Below are positions 24,653-33,618 of a stretch of DNA of 37,334 nucleotides, piece after piece. The notes beneath the pieces are model-generated. The model had not been told where the DNA came from and ran no database searches. It worked only from the letters and a program-made list of their open reading frames with translations. A program made the position numbers and the translations under genes. The stretch covers positions 1 to 37,334 of the forward strand of contig JAFYWD010000211.1 in assembly GCA_017558205.1 (NCBI GenBank). The letters are read 5' to 3'. The stretch comes from Lachnospiraceae bacterium (GTDB lineage: Bacteria > Bacillota > Clostridia > Lachnospirales > Lachnospiraceae). Position 1 is the stretch's first letter; each line of letters opens with the position of its first letter.

Positions 24653-25465
24653 ATGGCACTTTTTGATATTATAGATGATATTGCAGAAAAGCAGGTACAA
24701 AAAACAGAAACCGGTGATAACAGAATTTCAGGTATTGTAATCGGTATTGTAGCAAAAAATTATGACAGGGATATGCCTGGCAGGATTTGTGTGGAAATTC
24801 CAACCAGAGACAACAAGGCCAATGAGCTAAAATGGGCTAGGGTAGCCATGCCTTACAGCGGCAGTCAATGGGGGTTTTATTTTTTGCCGGAAATAGGAGA
24901 CCAGGTATTACTGGCTTTTGAACAGGGAAATATAGAAAAACCATATGTAATAGGGAGTATACCCAAGGATAGTAATAAATTTTTAAGACAATCAGCAGAT
25001 GAACATAATCAGTTTAAGAATATTATGACAAAAAACGGTAATCTGATTGCCTTCGAAGATGAGGCTACCGGAAAGGGAGCCAAGGATAGTATCAGGATTC
25101 AAACAGCAACAGAGGAGCATCGTCTGGAGCTGGATAATGCCAGGCATGTCATCAGGCTTTCCGATAAGAGTGGAAGAAACAGTGTGGAAATGTTAACTGA
25201 GACAGGCCATATGACGATTAAGGCTGAAAAGATTTTAAAGATTCAGGTAGGGACTACCATAGAGCTGACTCTAAACGGTAATAACGGAACCATAAGTCTT
25301 TCAGGAACAAAACTGGATTTAGATTTAAAAAACAGTATTGTGGCTCAGGCCAATGCTTCCATAAAAACAACGGCGGCTAATATTTCCCAGGAGGCAAACG
25401 GTATGATGAAAATCAGTAGTAACGGACTGGTAAATGTGCAGGGAAATCCCATTAAGCTTGGATAA
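24653..25465 (+). CDS. Spike needle protein, gp5-like OB fold plus beta-helix
   Basis: 270 residues. An OB-fold (about 25-115: GIVIGIVAKNYDRDMPGRI.VEIP and WARVAMPYSGSQWGFYFLPEIGDQVLLAFEQG, with KPYVIGSI) is followed by a repetitive beta-region (about 120-265: RLELDNARHVIRLSDKSG, MLTETGHMTIKAEKI, TIELTLNGNNGTISLSG) that would trimerise into the spike needle. No lysozyme domain or toxin extension follows, so tip chemistry must come from the DUF4280 protein or another partner. A strong GGGAGG site precedes the ATG. It forms the second half of a split VgrG. Confidence 0.93.
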   Translation: MALFDIIDDIAEKQVQKTETGDNRISGIVIGIVAKNYDRDMPGRICVEIPTRDNKANELKWARVAMPYSGSQWGFYFLPEIGDQVLLAFEQGNIEKPYVIGSIPKDSNKFLRQSADEHNQFKNIMTKNGNLIAFEDEATGKGAKDSIRIQTATEEHRLELDNARHVIRLSDKSGRNSVEMLTETGHMTIKAEKILKIQVGTTIELTLNGNNGTISLSGTKLDLDLKNSIVAQANASIKTTAANISQEANGMMKISSNGLVNVQGNPIKLG

Positions 25466-25476
25466 AGGAGAAAACA

Positions 25477-25962
25477 ATGTCAGATAAAACTTTTTTGGGA
25501 AAAGGAATGAAATTCCCACCACAAATCAACCCTGCCACCGGAAGATTTGTTGTTTCCTCAGAAGCAGAAAGTGTAAAGGAATCTATCTATCTGATTTTGA
25601 TGACACAGCAAACAGAGCGCTTTTTAAGGCCGGAATTCGGAAGTGACCTGATGGCTTATACCTTTATGGATATTAATCTTACCTCTATCAATATTTTGGA
25701 AAGAAATATTACGGAGCAAATTTTATCACAGGAGCCTCGTATACAGAATTTAACAATAGAAACAGACAGTATAACAAAACCCGGCTGTTTGATAATTGAT
25801 ATAGGATATACTTTGATAGACAGTAATGTTAGGGATAATTTAGTATTCCCTTTTTATTTGGATAATATAGCAGAGGATAACGAGGATGAACAACAATACC
25901 AATCAGAAGAATACAGCCCTTACAGTCCGGAAGATGGAACGTCAGACCTACTGGAGGGATGA
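25477..25962 (+). CDS. gp25-like baseplate wedge protein
   Basis: 161 residues. The sequence KFPPQINPATGRFVVSSEAESVKESIYLILMTQQTERFLRPEFGSDLMAYTF matches GPW/gp25 proteins (T4 gp25, Afp9, TssE), which seed sheath polymerisation at the baseplate. The signature T..GER..RPEFG-like block is at about 45-60. The C-terminal 30 residues are acidic and Gln/Ser/Tyr-rich, encoded where the next gene overlaps. ATG 25477 has AAAGGAG at good spacing. It overlaps the following J-like gene by 77 bases, implying translational coupling. Confidence 0.94.
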   Translation: MSDKTFLGKGMKFPPQINPATGRFVVSSEAESVKESIYLILMTQQTERFLRPEFGSDLMAYTFMDINLTSINILERNITEQILSQEPRIQNLTIETDSITKPGCLIIDIGYTLIDSNVRDNLVFPFYLDNIAEDNEDEQQYQSEEYSPYSPEDGTSDLLEG

Positions 25963-28900
25963 TAAGTTAAAATACTATACAGCCCCCGAGATTGAAGGGC
26001 GTATTGGTGACCTGGCAAAGCTGTATGTACCGCAGTGGAGCTTCGATCCGAAAGATCCTGATATCGGCGGTACCATTGCAAAAATTTTTGCGAAACAGAT
26101 GGAAGGGAATTTGAACAGGTATTACCAGGTTTTAGATAAGTACCATGAAGAATTTGTAAATATGATGGGAATTACCCTGACACCGGCGAAACCTGCCTAT
26201 AGTGGAGTTAATATCCAATTGGCAGAAGATACTATTCCCGGACTTCAGCTTTATAAAGGAACAAAATTTCTGGCACAGACAGAAGATGAGCCTATAGTTT
26301 TTGAAACCAGGCATAATCTGTATGTTACCAATTCACGGTTGGTAACTGCTTTTATGACAGAGGAAAAGACCGGAAAAATTGTTCCTATATTAGGGGATAT
26401 TCAGCCGGCAGCCTATCTTCCACAAGAGCAGGAGGCAGCCTGGCAGGAAAAAGAAGAAGAAGGGAGGAACAATGCCTTTCCGTTCCCTTTATTTTTTAGT
26501 GAGAAAAAAGGGATTGAGCAGAATGTACTTCTGATTTATCACAGTTGTGCCTTTGATATTGAAAATGATGCAATTTATCTAAGGCTTGAAGGAAATGAGA
26601 AGCTGATTAGGTTAATAGAAGAGGGAAAAATTCAATTGACCTACTATACCAAGGAAGGGCTTGTACAGGTAGAAGAGCTACTCGTTCTGGAGGACAGGGT
26701 TACCCTTCAGATAAAAAAACAAAAAGAAACGGAAAAAATCACCCTGGAGGATGGAAGAGAATATGGCTTATTGGTTCTTTTAGCAACGGAACCCATAAAA
26801 AATAATTATGAAATAAGCAGAATAGGAGTTTCTTCTAAAGGGAGTGCCGTACCAATGGAAGCAGTCAGTAATGGAAGCTCTGATCTTAATCAAAATGATT
26901 TTGAGATTTTTGGAGATACGTTGACACTCTTCCAGGAATGTTATGTAGGACATAACAGATACTTTGGGAAGGCAGGAGCCAAAATAAGAATTAAGTTTCA
27001 GACCTCCTATTTGGAAAATAGGATGACAACAATACAGCTTACGGAAGAAGATAATCTGAAGGTGATTAAAAGAAAGCCGAAAAATACCCTGGTAGAAGTT
27101 TTTGCAGAGGTAATGCCGGAGGAAATATCTTTGGAATATTTTAACGGTATTGGCTGGAAGAAGCTGGATGGTGCAGCAGTGTATCGTGGCTTATTTGCTG
27201 CAAAAACAGAAGGTGAATATGAAATTTCCTTTATTTGTCCTTCTGACTGGCAGGAGACCCAGGTTGGTTCCTATCAGGGAAAATGTATTAGAATTCAGTT
27301 GCAAAAAGCAACCAATTGTTATTTAAGACCTGCCATCCACTATTATCCCAGAATACGGAATATGACGGTTTCTTATGATTATGAAGATGATTTTATGGAA
27401 CCGGAGATTTTACGTTCAGTGGCAGGAACGCAAAAGCTGGATCTGACTCCTTTTATGAAGGCAGCAAATCCTTTTTGTGCCTTCTATGCAGGAAAATATG
27501 AAAAAGACAGTCTTTATCTGGGATTGGATCAGGAAATAGAATCGGGTCCTGTCAGTTTATTTTTTAAGCTGGAAAAAGAATATCCTTTTTCTTATGTAAG
27601 CTTTAAATATGAATACAGTACTATCAAAGGCTTTAAGCAAATGAAGGTAGTTGATTATACCAAAGGGCTTAGCTGCAGCGGTATCGTTTTATTCATGCCG
27701 CCTTCTGATATGAAAAAAATAGAGCTGGAGGGAAAAACAGCTTTTTGGATACGTATTACCCCCATTTATGATAAAGGGGAATATCATAAAAACTATCGTC
27801 CCATTATTCAGGATATCCGCTTGAATGTAGCCCAGGTAGCCAATATAGAAACCAGAGAGGAAGAAGAGTATTTTCTGGAGGAAATCATCCCGAATATACA
27901 GATTCCTTTGGGAGTAGAAAATATTCTGGATTTGGAGCTTTGGGTAAACGAAATGGGACAGCATTCCGGCTATCAAATGCAGCAGATGGAAAAAGAATTT
28001 CCGGATAAAGTTCGTGCAGAATATGATTCTATGGGAGAAATCCGGTCCTTTTTTGTAAAGTGGGAGGAAAGTACATCCCTGGAGCATGAAAAGGAGCCAA
28101 GAAGCTTCTGCCTTGACAGGCTGAAGGGAATGCTGCATTTTGGAGATGGTATCCATACCTATCTGCCCAAGGTAGTGGAGGATGTTTCCTTTAAAGTAAG
28201 AATCCGTTGCTGTCAGGGAAGAAAAGGAAATGTGGAAGTAGGAGCCATAACTGAATCCATGGAAAACCTCATGTTTGTGGACTTTATTACAAATCCAATA
28301 GGTGGCTATGGGGGAAGTGATATGGAAACGGTAGAGAAGGCCTTGAAGAGAGGCTCTAATCTTTTAAGAAACCGTAAAAGAATGGTCTCTGTTAAGGATT
28401 ATACGGAAGAAATTATGAATTATTCCGATAGAATAGATAAGGTAAAATGCATTACAGGTATAAACTCTTTTGGGGAACAGGAGGAGCGTGCACTAAACTT
28501 TGTATTACTGTTAAAAGAATATTATACAGGCAGCAGTGCTTTCAGAAGTATAGCAGAAGGTGTACGAAATAAGCTTTTGGAAAATTCTGAAATAACGGTA
28601 TTAAAAACAGATCTGCATATGATTGAGCCTGTTTTTGTTGAAGTTTCTGTGGATGTCTGGGTGGAAACCGTAAAGGAAGACAGGGGCTTTGAAATTCAGA
28701 ATCTTTTACAGGAAACCCTGGAACGTTTTTTGAATCCGGTGAGCAATGAATTGTCAGCCGGTTGGGAAATTGGTGTGATTCCGGGAAAAAATCAGATTGC
28801 CATGCAGCTGACAGCAGTAAAAAGAGAGGCTGTAATCAAAAAAATGGTAGTAACAGCTGCTTATGTTGATCATACAGGGTATCATGAAGTGGATTTAGAG

Positions 28901-28969
28901 GAATTGAAGGTAACTCCCTTTATGGTATGCTGTAACGGAACTCACAGAGTTCATGTAATGTATCTATAA
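25886..28969 (+). CDS. Large baseplate J / gp6-like wedge protein (Afp11-like)
   Basis: 1027 residues. It starts with a helical plug region (YVPQWSFDPKDPDIGGTIAKIFA, YYQVLDKYHEEFVNMMGI), typical of putative baseplate assembly proteins. Later blocks such as NLLRNRKRMVSVKDYTEEIMNYSDRIDKVKCITG and VEVSVDVWVE match baseplate J. In CIS particles it dimerises with its paralogue to form the wedge around the hub. The start is not certain: ATG 25886 has AGAGG at 25872-25876, while ATG 25934 would remove 16 residues and has a weaker site. Overlap with gp25 supports coupled translation. It is longer than many Afp11 homologues because of a beta-rich central region (about 200-600). Confidence 0.88.
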   Translation: MNNNTNQKNTALTVRKMERQTYWRDDKLKYYTAPEIEGRIGDLAKLYVPQWSFDPKDPDIGGTIAKIFAKQMEGNLNRYYQVLDKYHEEFVNMMGITLTPAKPAYSGVNIQLAEDTIPGLQLYKGTKFLAQTEDEPIVFETRHNLYVTNSRLVTAFMTEEKTGKIVPILGDIQPAAYLPQEQEAAWQEKEEEGRNNAFPFPLFFSEKKGIEQNVLLIYHSCAFDIENDAIYLRLEGNEKLIRLIEEGKIQLTYYTKEGLVQVEELLVLEDRVTLQIKKQKETEKITLEDGREYGLLVLLATEPIKNNYEISRIGVSSKGSAVPMEAVSNGSSDLNQNDFEIFGDTLTLFQECYVGHNRYFGKAGAKIRIKFQTSYLENRMTTIQLTEEDNLKVIKRKPKNTLVEVFAEVMPEEISLEYFNGIGWKKLDGAAVYRGLFAAKTEGEYEISFICPSDWQETQVGSYQGKCIRIQLQKATNCYLRPAIHYYPRIRNMTVSYDYEDDFMEPEILRSVAGTQKLDLTPFMKAANPFCAFYAGKYEKDSLYLGLDQEIESGPVSLFFKLEKEYPFSYVSFKYEYSTIKGFKQMKVVDYTKGLSCSGIVLFMPPSDMKKIELEGKTAFWIRITPIYDKGEYHKNYRPIIQDIRLNVAQVANIETREEEEYFLEEIIPNIQIPLGVENILDLELWVNEMGQHSGYQMQQMEKEFPDKVRAEYDSMGEIRSFFVKWEESTSLEHEKEPRSFCLDRLKGMLHFGDGIHTYLPKVVEDVSFKVRIRCCQGRKGNVEVGAITESMENLMFVDFITNPIGGYGGSDMETVEKALKRGSNLLRNRKRMVSVKDYTEEIMNYSDRIDKVKCITGINSFGEQEERALNFVLLLKEYYTGSSAFRSIAEGVRNKLLENSEITVLKTDLHMIEPVFVEVSVDVWVETVKEDRGFEIQNLLQETLERFLNPVSNELSAGWEIGVIPGKNQIAMQLTAVKREAVIKKMVVTAAYVDHTGYHEVDLEELKVTPFMVCCNGTHRVHVMYL

Positions 28970-28983
28970 TTAGGAGGAAGCTT

Positions 28984-31077
28984 ATGCTTAGTATTCGAAG
29001 CCTGGATGACAGAACTTACGAAGAATTAATACAGGAAGCCTTGGGGAATATTCCTCTTTATACAAAGGAATGGACGAATTTCAATCCTTCCGACCCTGGG
29101 ATTACGATTTTAGAGAATTTAACAGCATTTGAAATTCTTCAGCAAAATCATATAGATGAGATTACACCTGCCATACGGAAAAAATTACTGCAGCTGGCAG
29201 GCTTTCAGGAGGAAAGGGGCCGATGTGCCAGAATCCTTATAGGAGCAGAAAATATAGAGGAAACACTTTATCTTCCGGCTAACCAGAAATTTACTTTAGG
29301 GGACTTGTGTTTTGAAACAAATAAGGCAATAGTACTTAATCCATGGGAAATTACACGGATTTTCAGTATATGCAGGGGTGAAAGAAAAGAGTTTTCCTAT
29401 CTGACGGAGAGGGAAGTTAATATACCGTCTTATATCTTCGGAGAGGAGCCTGGGGAAGGAGACTGTATTTATTTTGTTACCAATGGTCTTCCGGGGGAAG
29501 GAGAAGAGATCATCTTTCATATTACGGTGGCTGACAGAAAAGCCAGAAATGCTTTCAGTGATAAAAGTAAGAATCTTTTTGCAACTCTTAAATGGGAGTG
29601 CTTAACTGAGGAAGGATATCAGGAAATGCAGGTGAAGGATCAAACCGGTTGTTTTCTTGTCAGTGGTGACCTGAGGATGAGAATGCCGGGGACTCCGGTC
29701 TTTTGCAGTGAAGAGGGAATAGAAGGCTATGTAATCCGGGCTACCCTGGAAAGGGCTGAATATGATTGTAAGCCTAAGGTTCTTTGTGTAGAAGGATTTT
29801 TATTTGAAGCCTGGCAAAGAGAAACGGTATCCTATTGCCAGACGCTGCAAAAAGCAGCCGGTGGAGTTATTCAAAGCGAGCTGGTGGAAAACGGCTATAT
29901 TTTAGTTTTTGGAAAAGAGGAAAAGGGAGCCTCCTATCGAAAATATGAAGCAGCCATGTCAGAAGCAGGAGAAGGGCGATTCTATGATTTCGAAATTGTG
30001 GGAAAAGACAAGCTGGCAATCTCCTTTCAAAGAAAAAAATATGGATATGCTCCGGATAAGCTGAAGGCTCCGGTGAAGGTTTTGTTATACAATGAAGAAA
30101 TTATGAGAAAATATGAGCTGGGCAGAGTAAAAGGCTTTGACGGTCAGAAAATAGAGCTGCCGGTATCCAATATTGTACCGGAAACCTTTACGATTATGGC
30201 TGTACGGGAAAGGGAGGATGGAGAGCTTATTTATGACTTTGTCCGTCCCGGCTATACACAAAAGGGAAGTCTGATCTATCATTTATATGAAAAAGAAGGA
30301 GTGATAGAAATAGAGGATGCAGGAAGGTTTATCGGTGCCAGGCTTTATATGGCTTCCTGTAGTATCACAGCCGGCCCGGAGGGAAATATTCGGAAAGGAA
30401 ATTTATTAAAAGCAAAGGGAATTTCCTCTCACATCAGATTTTATAACAGACAGGAAGGAAGAGGCGGAAGATTTCGCGAGAGTCTGACAGAGGTAGAGGA
30501 ACGGTTTTTCCGTGATCTTTATCATATTTATACGGCAGTTACAGCCTCAGACTATGAGGAACTGGTAAAGCAGACACCGGAGCTTTGTATACATAAGGTA
30601 AAGGCATTTATGAAGGAAGACAGAAATATTGTAAAGCTGGTGGTAAAACCATGGACTGAGGAACGTTTCCCCATATTATCGGATAATTATAAGAAAGCAA
30701 TTTATGAATATTTGGAGGATAAGAGGCTGTTAACAACCAAACTGATCATTCAGGGGCCTCAATATGTTCCCGTGGATGTTCACGGTACCATCTATGTAGG
30801 AAGTCAGTATAAAAATGCCAAAGCGGAGATTGAAAAAGTTATTACGGAGTATATAGATACGGTATCCTCTGAAAGGAATTTTGGAGATATTCTTAAGTTT
30901 GACAGATTATACGCAGCTGTTCAGGAACTGGAATGTGTTGAATTTATCTATGATCTCCATATGGTACCGCAAAAGTCAGGCTTGGCCAGACTTCAGGAGG
31001 AGGACGTGATACCGGAGGAAGAATGTCTTTGCTATGCAGGCAATTTTTATCTTCAGATAGGCACTTACGGAAAATAA
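28984..31077 (+). CDS. Second baseplate assembly protein (J-like, Afp12-like)
   Basis: 697 residues. The opening SIRSLDDRTYEELIQEALGNIPLYTKEWTNFNPSDPGITILENL matches the 'putative baseplate assembly protein' family in detail (DDRTF..LV.EA...IP...PEWT..NPSDPG.TLLEL). The C-terminal third (FFRDLYHIYTAVTASDYEELVKQTPELCIHKVKAFM and VPVDVHGTIYVG) is the usual J-like ring domain. It partners with the preceding 1027-residue protein as the asymmetric wedge pair. AGGAGGAAG precedes the ATG 14 bases after the previous stop. There are no extra domains. Confidence 0.9.
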   Translation: MLSIRSLDDRTYEELIQEALGNIPLYTKEWTNFNPSDPGITILENLTAFEILQQNHIDEITPAIRKKLLQLAGFQEERGRCARILIGAENIEETLYLPANQKFTLGDLCFETNKAIVLNPWEITRIFSICRGERKEFSYLTEREVNIPSYIFGEEPGEGDCIYFVTNGLPGEGEEIIFHITVADRKARNAFSDKSKNLFATLKWECLTEEGYQEMQVKDQTGCFLVSGDLRMRMPGTPVFCSEEGIEGYVIRATLERAEYDCKPKVLCVEGFLFEAWQRETVSYCQTLQKAAGGVIQSELVENGYILVFGKEEKGASYRKYEAAMSEAGEGRFYDFEIVGKDKLAISFQRKKYGYAPDKLKAPVKVLLYNEEIMRKYELGRVKGFDGQKIELPVSNIVPETFTIMAVREREDGELIYDFVRPGYTQKGSLIYHLYEKEGVIEIEDAGRFIGARLYMASCSITAGPEGNIRKGNLLKAKGISSHIRFYNRQEGRGGRFRESLTEVEERFFRDLYHIYTAVTASDYEELVKQTPELCIHKVKAFMKEDRNIVKLVVKPWTEERFPILSDNYKKAIYEYLEDKRLLTTKLIIQGPQYVPVDVHGTIYVGSQYKNAKAEIEKVITEYIDTVSSERNFGDILKFDRLYAAVQELECVEFIYDLHMVPQKSGLARLQEEDVIPEEECLCYAGNFYLQIGTYGK

Positions 31078-31093
31078 AGAAGGGATTGGAAAA

Positions 31094-32191
31094 ATGCCAG
31101 GAATTAGTTATTCAGTACATAAAAACAGATTGGAAGAGGGATATTTTCCCGGCTTTGTACTAAAAGACCGCAAGCTGCTGCAAACAGGAGAGGAAGATAT
31201 CCACTATTTTTACTGTAAGGCCATTGATTCCACAGAGGAGGACAGTCACTGGGGAAGACTGAGCTTTCAGATGAACTTGGAGGAAAATATGGCCTGCTTT
31301 GTATACGTAACAGCAAAAAATGAGGCGTATTTTTACAGAGAGAATCAGCCTAAAAAAATAGAAGATTTTTTATGTGATGAAAAAGAAAGTCATGATCTTA
31401 AAAAGAAGTTTATGAAAATGGTCGGTGCAAAAAAGTCAGTGAATGAAGAAGATATTTTACTGTATGATCAGAAGGGTCGTTATCTTTACTTTTTTATTGA
31501 AGTAATCGGTAAGGGAAAGGGCAGTATAGGAAACATCAGAGTGGAGCAGCAGGGAGATACCTTTATGAATACTTTTCCTGATGTATATCGGGAACATAAC
31601 AGCTTTTTTCACCGTTATCTTTCAATATTTTCTACCATTTACAATGAGTTTGAAGAGCGGATAGATGCTCTGCCCAAGATGTTGGATCTTGACACCTGCC
31701 CTTTACATTTACTTCCTGTCTATGCTTCCTGGATGGGAGTAGAGATTAAGGAGGAATTTTTTACGGAGGAAATTCTTCGTAAGCTGGTAAAGAATATTTA
31801 TTATTTGAACCAGAGAAAGGGAACAAAGGCGGCAATAGAAAGAATTATAGAGATTATTTTTTCAGAGAAGCCTATGATATTGGAAAAAAATCAAATGGCG
31901 GATTATGTGGAGGCTTCTGAATATAAAGAATTTGAGCGTTTATACGGAAAAAGTAATTTTGATGTTACCATTCTTATAAAAAAAGAATTAACGGAAATTC
32001 AAAAGAATCAGCTAATGTTTTTATTGGAACAATATAAGCCTGTCAGATGCAGACTTCATGTAATCGGCTTGCAGCAGACAGGTACTTTGGATTCTTATTC
32101 CTATCTGGATTTGAATGCAGGTATTTGGGAAAAATCAGGTGCCAAGCTGGATGAAAAGACAACAATGGACAGTGTAATGATATTAGGGTAA
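31094..32191 (+). CDS. Phage tail protein I-like baseplate protein
   Basis: 365 residues. The C-terminal half (FPDVYREHNSFFHRYLSIFSTIYNEFEERIDALPKMLD, then LHLLPVYASWMGVE, then LRKLVKNIYYLNQRKGTKAAIERIIEI) matches the phage tail protein I-like domain found in eCIS and T4 gp7-like wedge pieces. The N-terminal 150 residues are a beta-rich domain (SHWGRLSFQMNLEENMACFVYVTAKNEAYFY) that may contact outer parts of the baseplate. It is the last recognised structural gene; no tail-fibre gene follows. The next gene, of signalling type, starts 19 bases later. Confidence 0.88.
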   Translation: MPGISYSVHKNRLEEGYFPGFVLKDRKLLQTGEEDIHYFYCKAIDSTEEDSHWGRLSFQMNLEENMACFVYVTAKNEAYFYRENQPKKIEDFLCDEKESHDLKKKFMKMVGAKKSVNEEDILLYDQKGRYLYFFIEVIGKGKGSIGNIRVEQQGDTFMNTFPDVYREHNSFFHRYLSIFSTIYNEFEERIDALPKMLDLDTCPLHLLPVYASWMGVEIKEEFFTEEILRKLVKNIYYLNQRKGTKAAIERIIEIIFSEKPMILEKNQMADYVEASEYKEFERLYGKSNFDVTILIKKELTEIQKNQLMFLLEQYKPVRCRLHVIGLQQTGTLDSYSYLDLNAGIWEKSGAKLDEKTTMDSVMILG

Positions 32192-32210
32192 GGAAAGGTT
32201 AGGATAAATT

Positions 32211-32513
32211 ATGAATATTACAGAAAATAAAATTAATGAAACGATTGTATTATCCATTGAGGGAAGAATTGATACCAACAGCAGTACACAGCTGCAGGCA
32301 AAAATTTTACAGTCCTTTCAAAAGGCAAAAAATCTGGAGTTAGATTTTGCACAGGCAGATTATATTACAAGTGCAGGTCTGAGAGCTTTACTGATCGGAC
32401 AAAAAACAGCTGCTTCTAAAGGAGGAACCATGAAGCTGCTTCATGTAAAGCCAATGATTATGAATGTTTTTCAAATGTCCGGATTTGCCAAGATTTTAAC
32501 CATAGAACCATAA
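32211..32513 (+). CDS. STAS-domain anti-sigma-factor antagonist-like protein (SpoIIAA/RsbV-like)
   Basis: 100 residues, a single STAS domain. ENKINETIVLSIEGRIDTNSS and LELDFAQADYITSAGLRALL match anti-anti-sigma proteins. Ser54 (in YITSAGLRAL) is at the position phosphorylated by SpoIIAB/RsbW-type kinases in relatives, so switching is possible. It is co-transcribed with an ABC ATPase and an RsbW-like ATPase; the latter starts only 660 bases away. In the canonical system it would release a sigma factor when dephosphorylated, but neither a sigma factor nor a PP2C phosphatase gene is in the window. A CIS-linked switch controlling assembly or firing is inference. Confidence 0.88.
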   Translation: MNITENKINETIVLSIEGRIDTNSSTQLQAKILQSFQKAKNLELDFAQADYITSAGLRALLIGQKTAASKGGTMKLLHVKPMIMNVFQMSGFAKILTIEP

Positions 32514-32520
32514 CAGATTT

Positions 32521-33201
32521 ATGAAAATAGTTTTTGAAAACGTGACCAAGAAATATGCGGACACAGAGACTGTAGTTTTAAATAATTTTAATATGACCGT
32601 TGAAAAAGGAGAGTTTGTCCTTTTAACAGGAAGAAGCGGTATTGGCAAAAGTACTGTTCTCAGATTACTGCTTCGGGAAATTCTACCTGAAAAAGGAGAG
32701 ATTAAAGTAGGAGATGATTCCCTGACAGATATGAAGGGAAGCAGAATTCCTTATTACAGAAGAAAGCTGGGAGTGGTTTTCCAAAATTCTCCTCTGATAG
32801 AGACAAAAAATGTATTCGAAAATATTTGTCTTGCCAGAGAGATTATTGGTGGAAGAAAAAAGGACAGCAGAAAAGTAGTGACTTCCATTTGTTCCTTTTT
32901 AGGAATTGCCAATCTGTATAAAAGATATCCTTCCCAATTATCCGGCGGTCAGAAGCAAAAGGTATGTCTTGCCAGAGCTTTGGTAAATTATCCGGATTTG
33001 ATACTGGCAGATGAGCCTACAGGAAATCTTTCCTATGAAGAGTCAAAGGAAATCATGAAATTATTTGAATTGATACATAAACAGGGGATTACGGTACTGA
33101 TAGCAACCCATGATAAGGAAAGCATGGGGCAGATTTCCTACCGCGAAATTTTACTGGAAGAGGAGGCGGATAATGAAAGAATTAAAATTGAAAGCAATTG
33201 A
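32521..33201 (+). CDS. ABC transporter ATP-binding protein, FtsE/LolD-like
   Basis: 226 residues. It has a complete ABC cassette: Walker A GRSGIGKST (37-45), Q-loop VFQN (Q88), signature LSGGQ (140-144), Walker B LILADE (160-165) and an ATHD H-loop. The sequence is closest in feel to FtsE/LolD/MacB-type ATPases that work with FtsX-like permeases, but no permease is present in the window. There is no clear ribosome-binding site in the 7 bases after the STAS stop, so translation is probably coupled. Its end overlaps the next gene by 29 bases. Its pairing with STAS and RsbW-like partners is unusual. It could energise a membrane process linked to the CIS, or serve a permease encoded elsewhere. 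Confidence 0.88.
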   Translation: MKIVFENVTKKYADTETVVLNNFNMTVEKGEFVLLTGRSGIGKSTVLRLLLREILPEKGEIKVGDDSLTDMKGSRIPYYRRKLGVVFQNSPLIETKNVFENICLAREIIGGRKKDSRKVVTSICSFLGIANLYKRYPSQLSGGQKQKVCLARALVNYPDLILADEPTGNLSYEESKEIMKLFELIHKQGITVLIATHDKESMGQISYREILLEEEADNERIKIESN

Positions 33202-33577
33202 TGAAAATTTAAGTGTAGTGCTGGATACGACAGAAGCTTTTTTAGAGGGACAATGTTCGGAAGAAATTAAAAATGAAATTTTAATTTCCATTGATGAGCT
33301 GTTTATCAATATTGCACATTATGCTTATGGGGCAGAAGAGGGAGAGGCATATATAAAGCTGGAAATGAAGGAGGAGCCTAAAAGTATTAAGATTACTTTA
33401 ATGGACTGGGGGATTCCCTTCGATCCCTTTGCAAAAGAAGACCCCGATATTGATCTTACCTTAGAGGAAAGAAAAATCGGGGGATTGGGTATCTTTATGG
33501 TGAAAGACTATATGGATCAGGTAAATTATGAATATCGGGATGGTTCTAATATTGTAACTCTGGTGAAAAAATTATAG
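33173..33577 (+). CDS. RsbW/SpoIIAB-like anti-sigma serine kinase family ATPase
   Basis: 134 residues from ATG 33173. A longer in-frame start at 33110 lacks a site and would overlap the ABC gene deeply, whereas AGGAGG lies just before 33173. It is a HATPase_c_2 domain: N-box SIDELFINIAHYAYG (Glu42, Asn46), G1 box MDWGIPFDP (Asp78, Gly80) and G2 box GGLGIFMVK (103-111), all kept, so ATP binding is expected. Family members phosphorylate a STAS partner and sequester a sigma factor; here the obvious partner is the STAS protein at 32211. No sigma factor is nearby, so the output may be another protein, possibly a CIS component. It is the last plus-strand gene of the main operon. Confidence 0.88.
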   Translation: MKELKLKAIDENLSVVLDTTEAFLEGQCSEEIKNEILISIDELFINIAHYAYGAEEGEAYIKLEMKEEPKSIKITLMDWGIPFDPFAKEDPDIDLTLEERKIGGLGIFMVKDYMDQVNYEYRDGSNIVTLVKKL

Positions 33578-33618
33578 CCTTTACTGACAGAGCCTGTTCA
33601 TATATGAGGAGAAAAGGT

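Noticed and set aside
13736-32191. Classical type VI secretion system
   Set aside because: No TssB/TssC pair, ClpV, TssJ/L/M or TssK-like protein; the single sheath and Pvc16 cap fit eCIS/T6SS-iv-like systems.
33110-33172. Upstream ATG start for the RsbW-like gene
   Set aside because: It would overlap the ABC gene by 92 bases without a ribosome-binding site; AGGAGG precedes ATG 33173 and the domain starts there.
33578-33618. Bidirectional terminator between converging genes
   Set aside because: No convincing GC-rich stem followed by T-runs in the 41-base gap.
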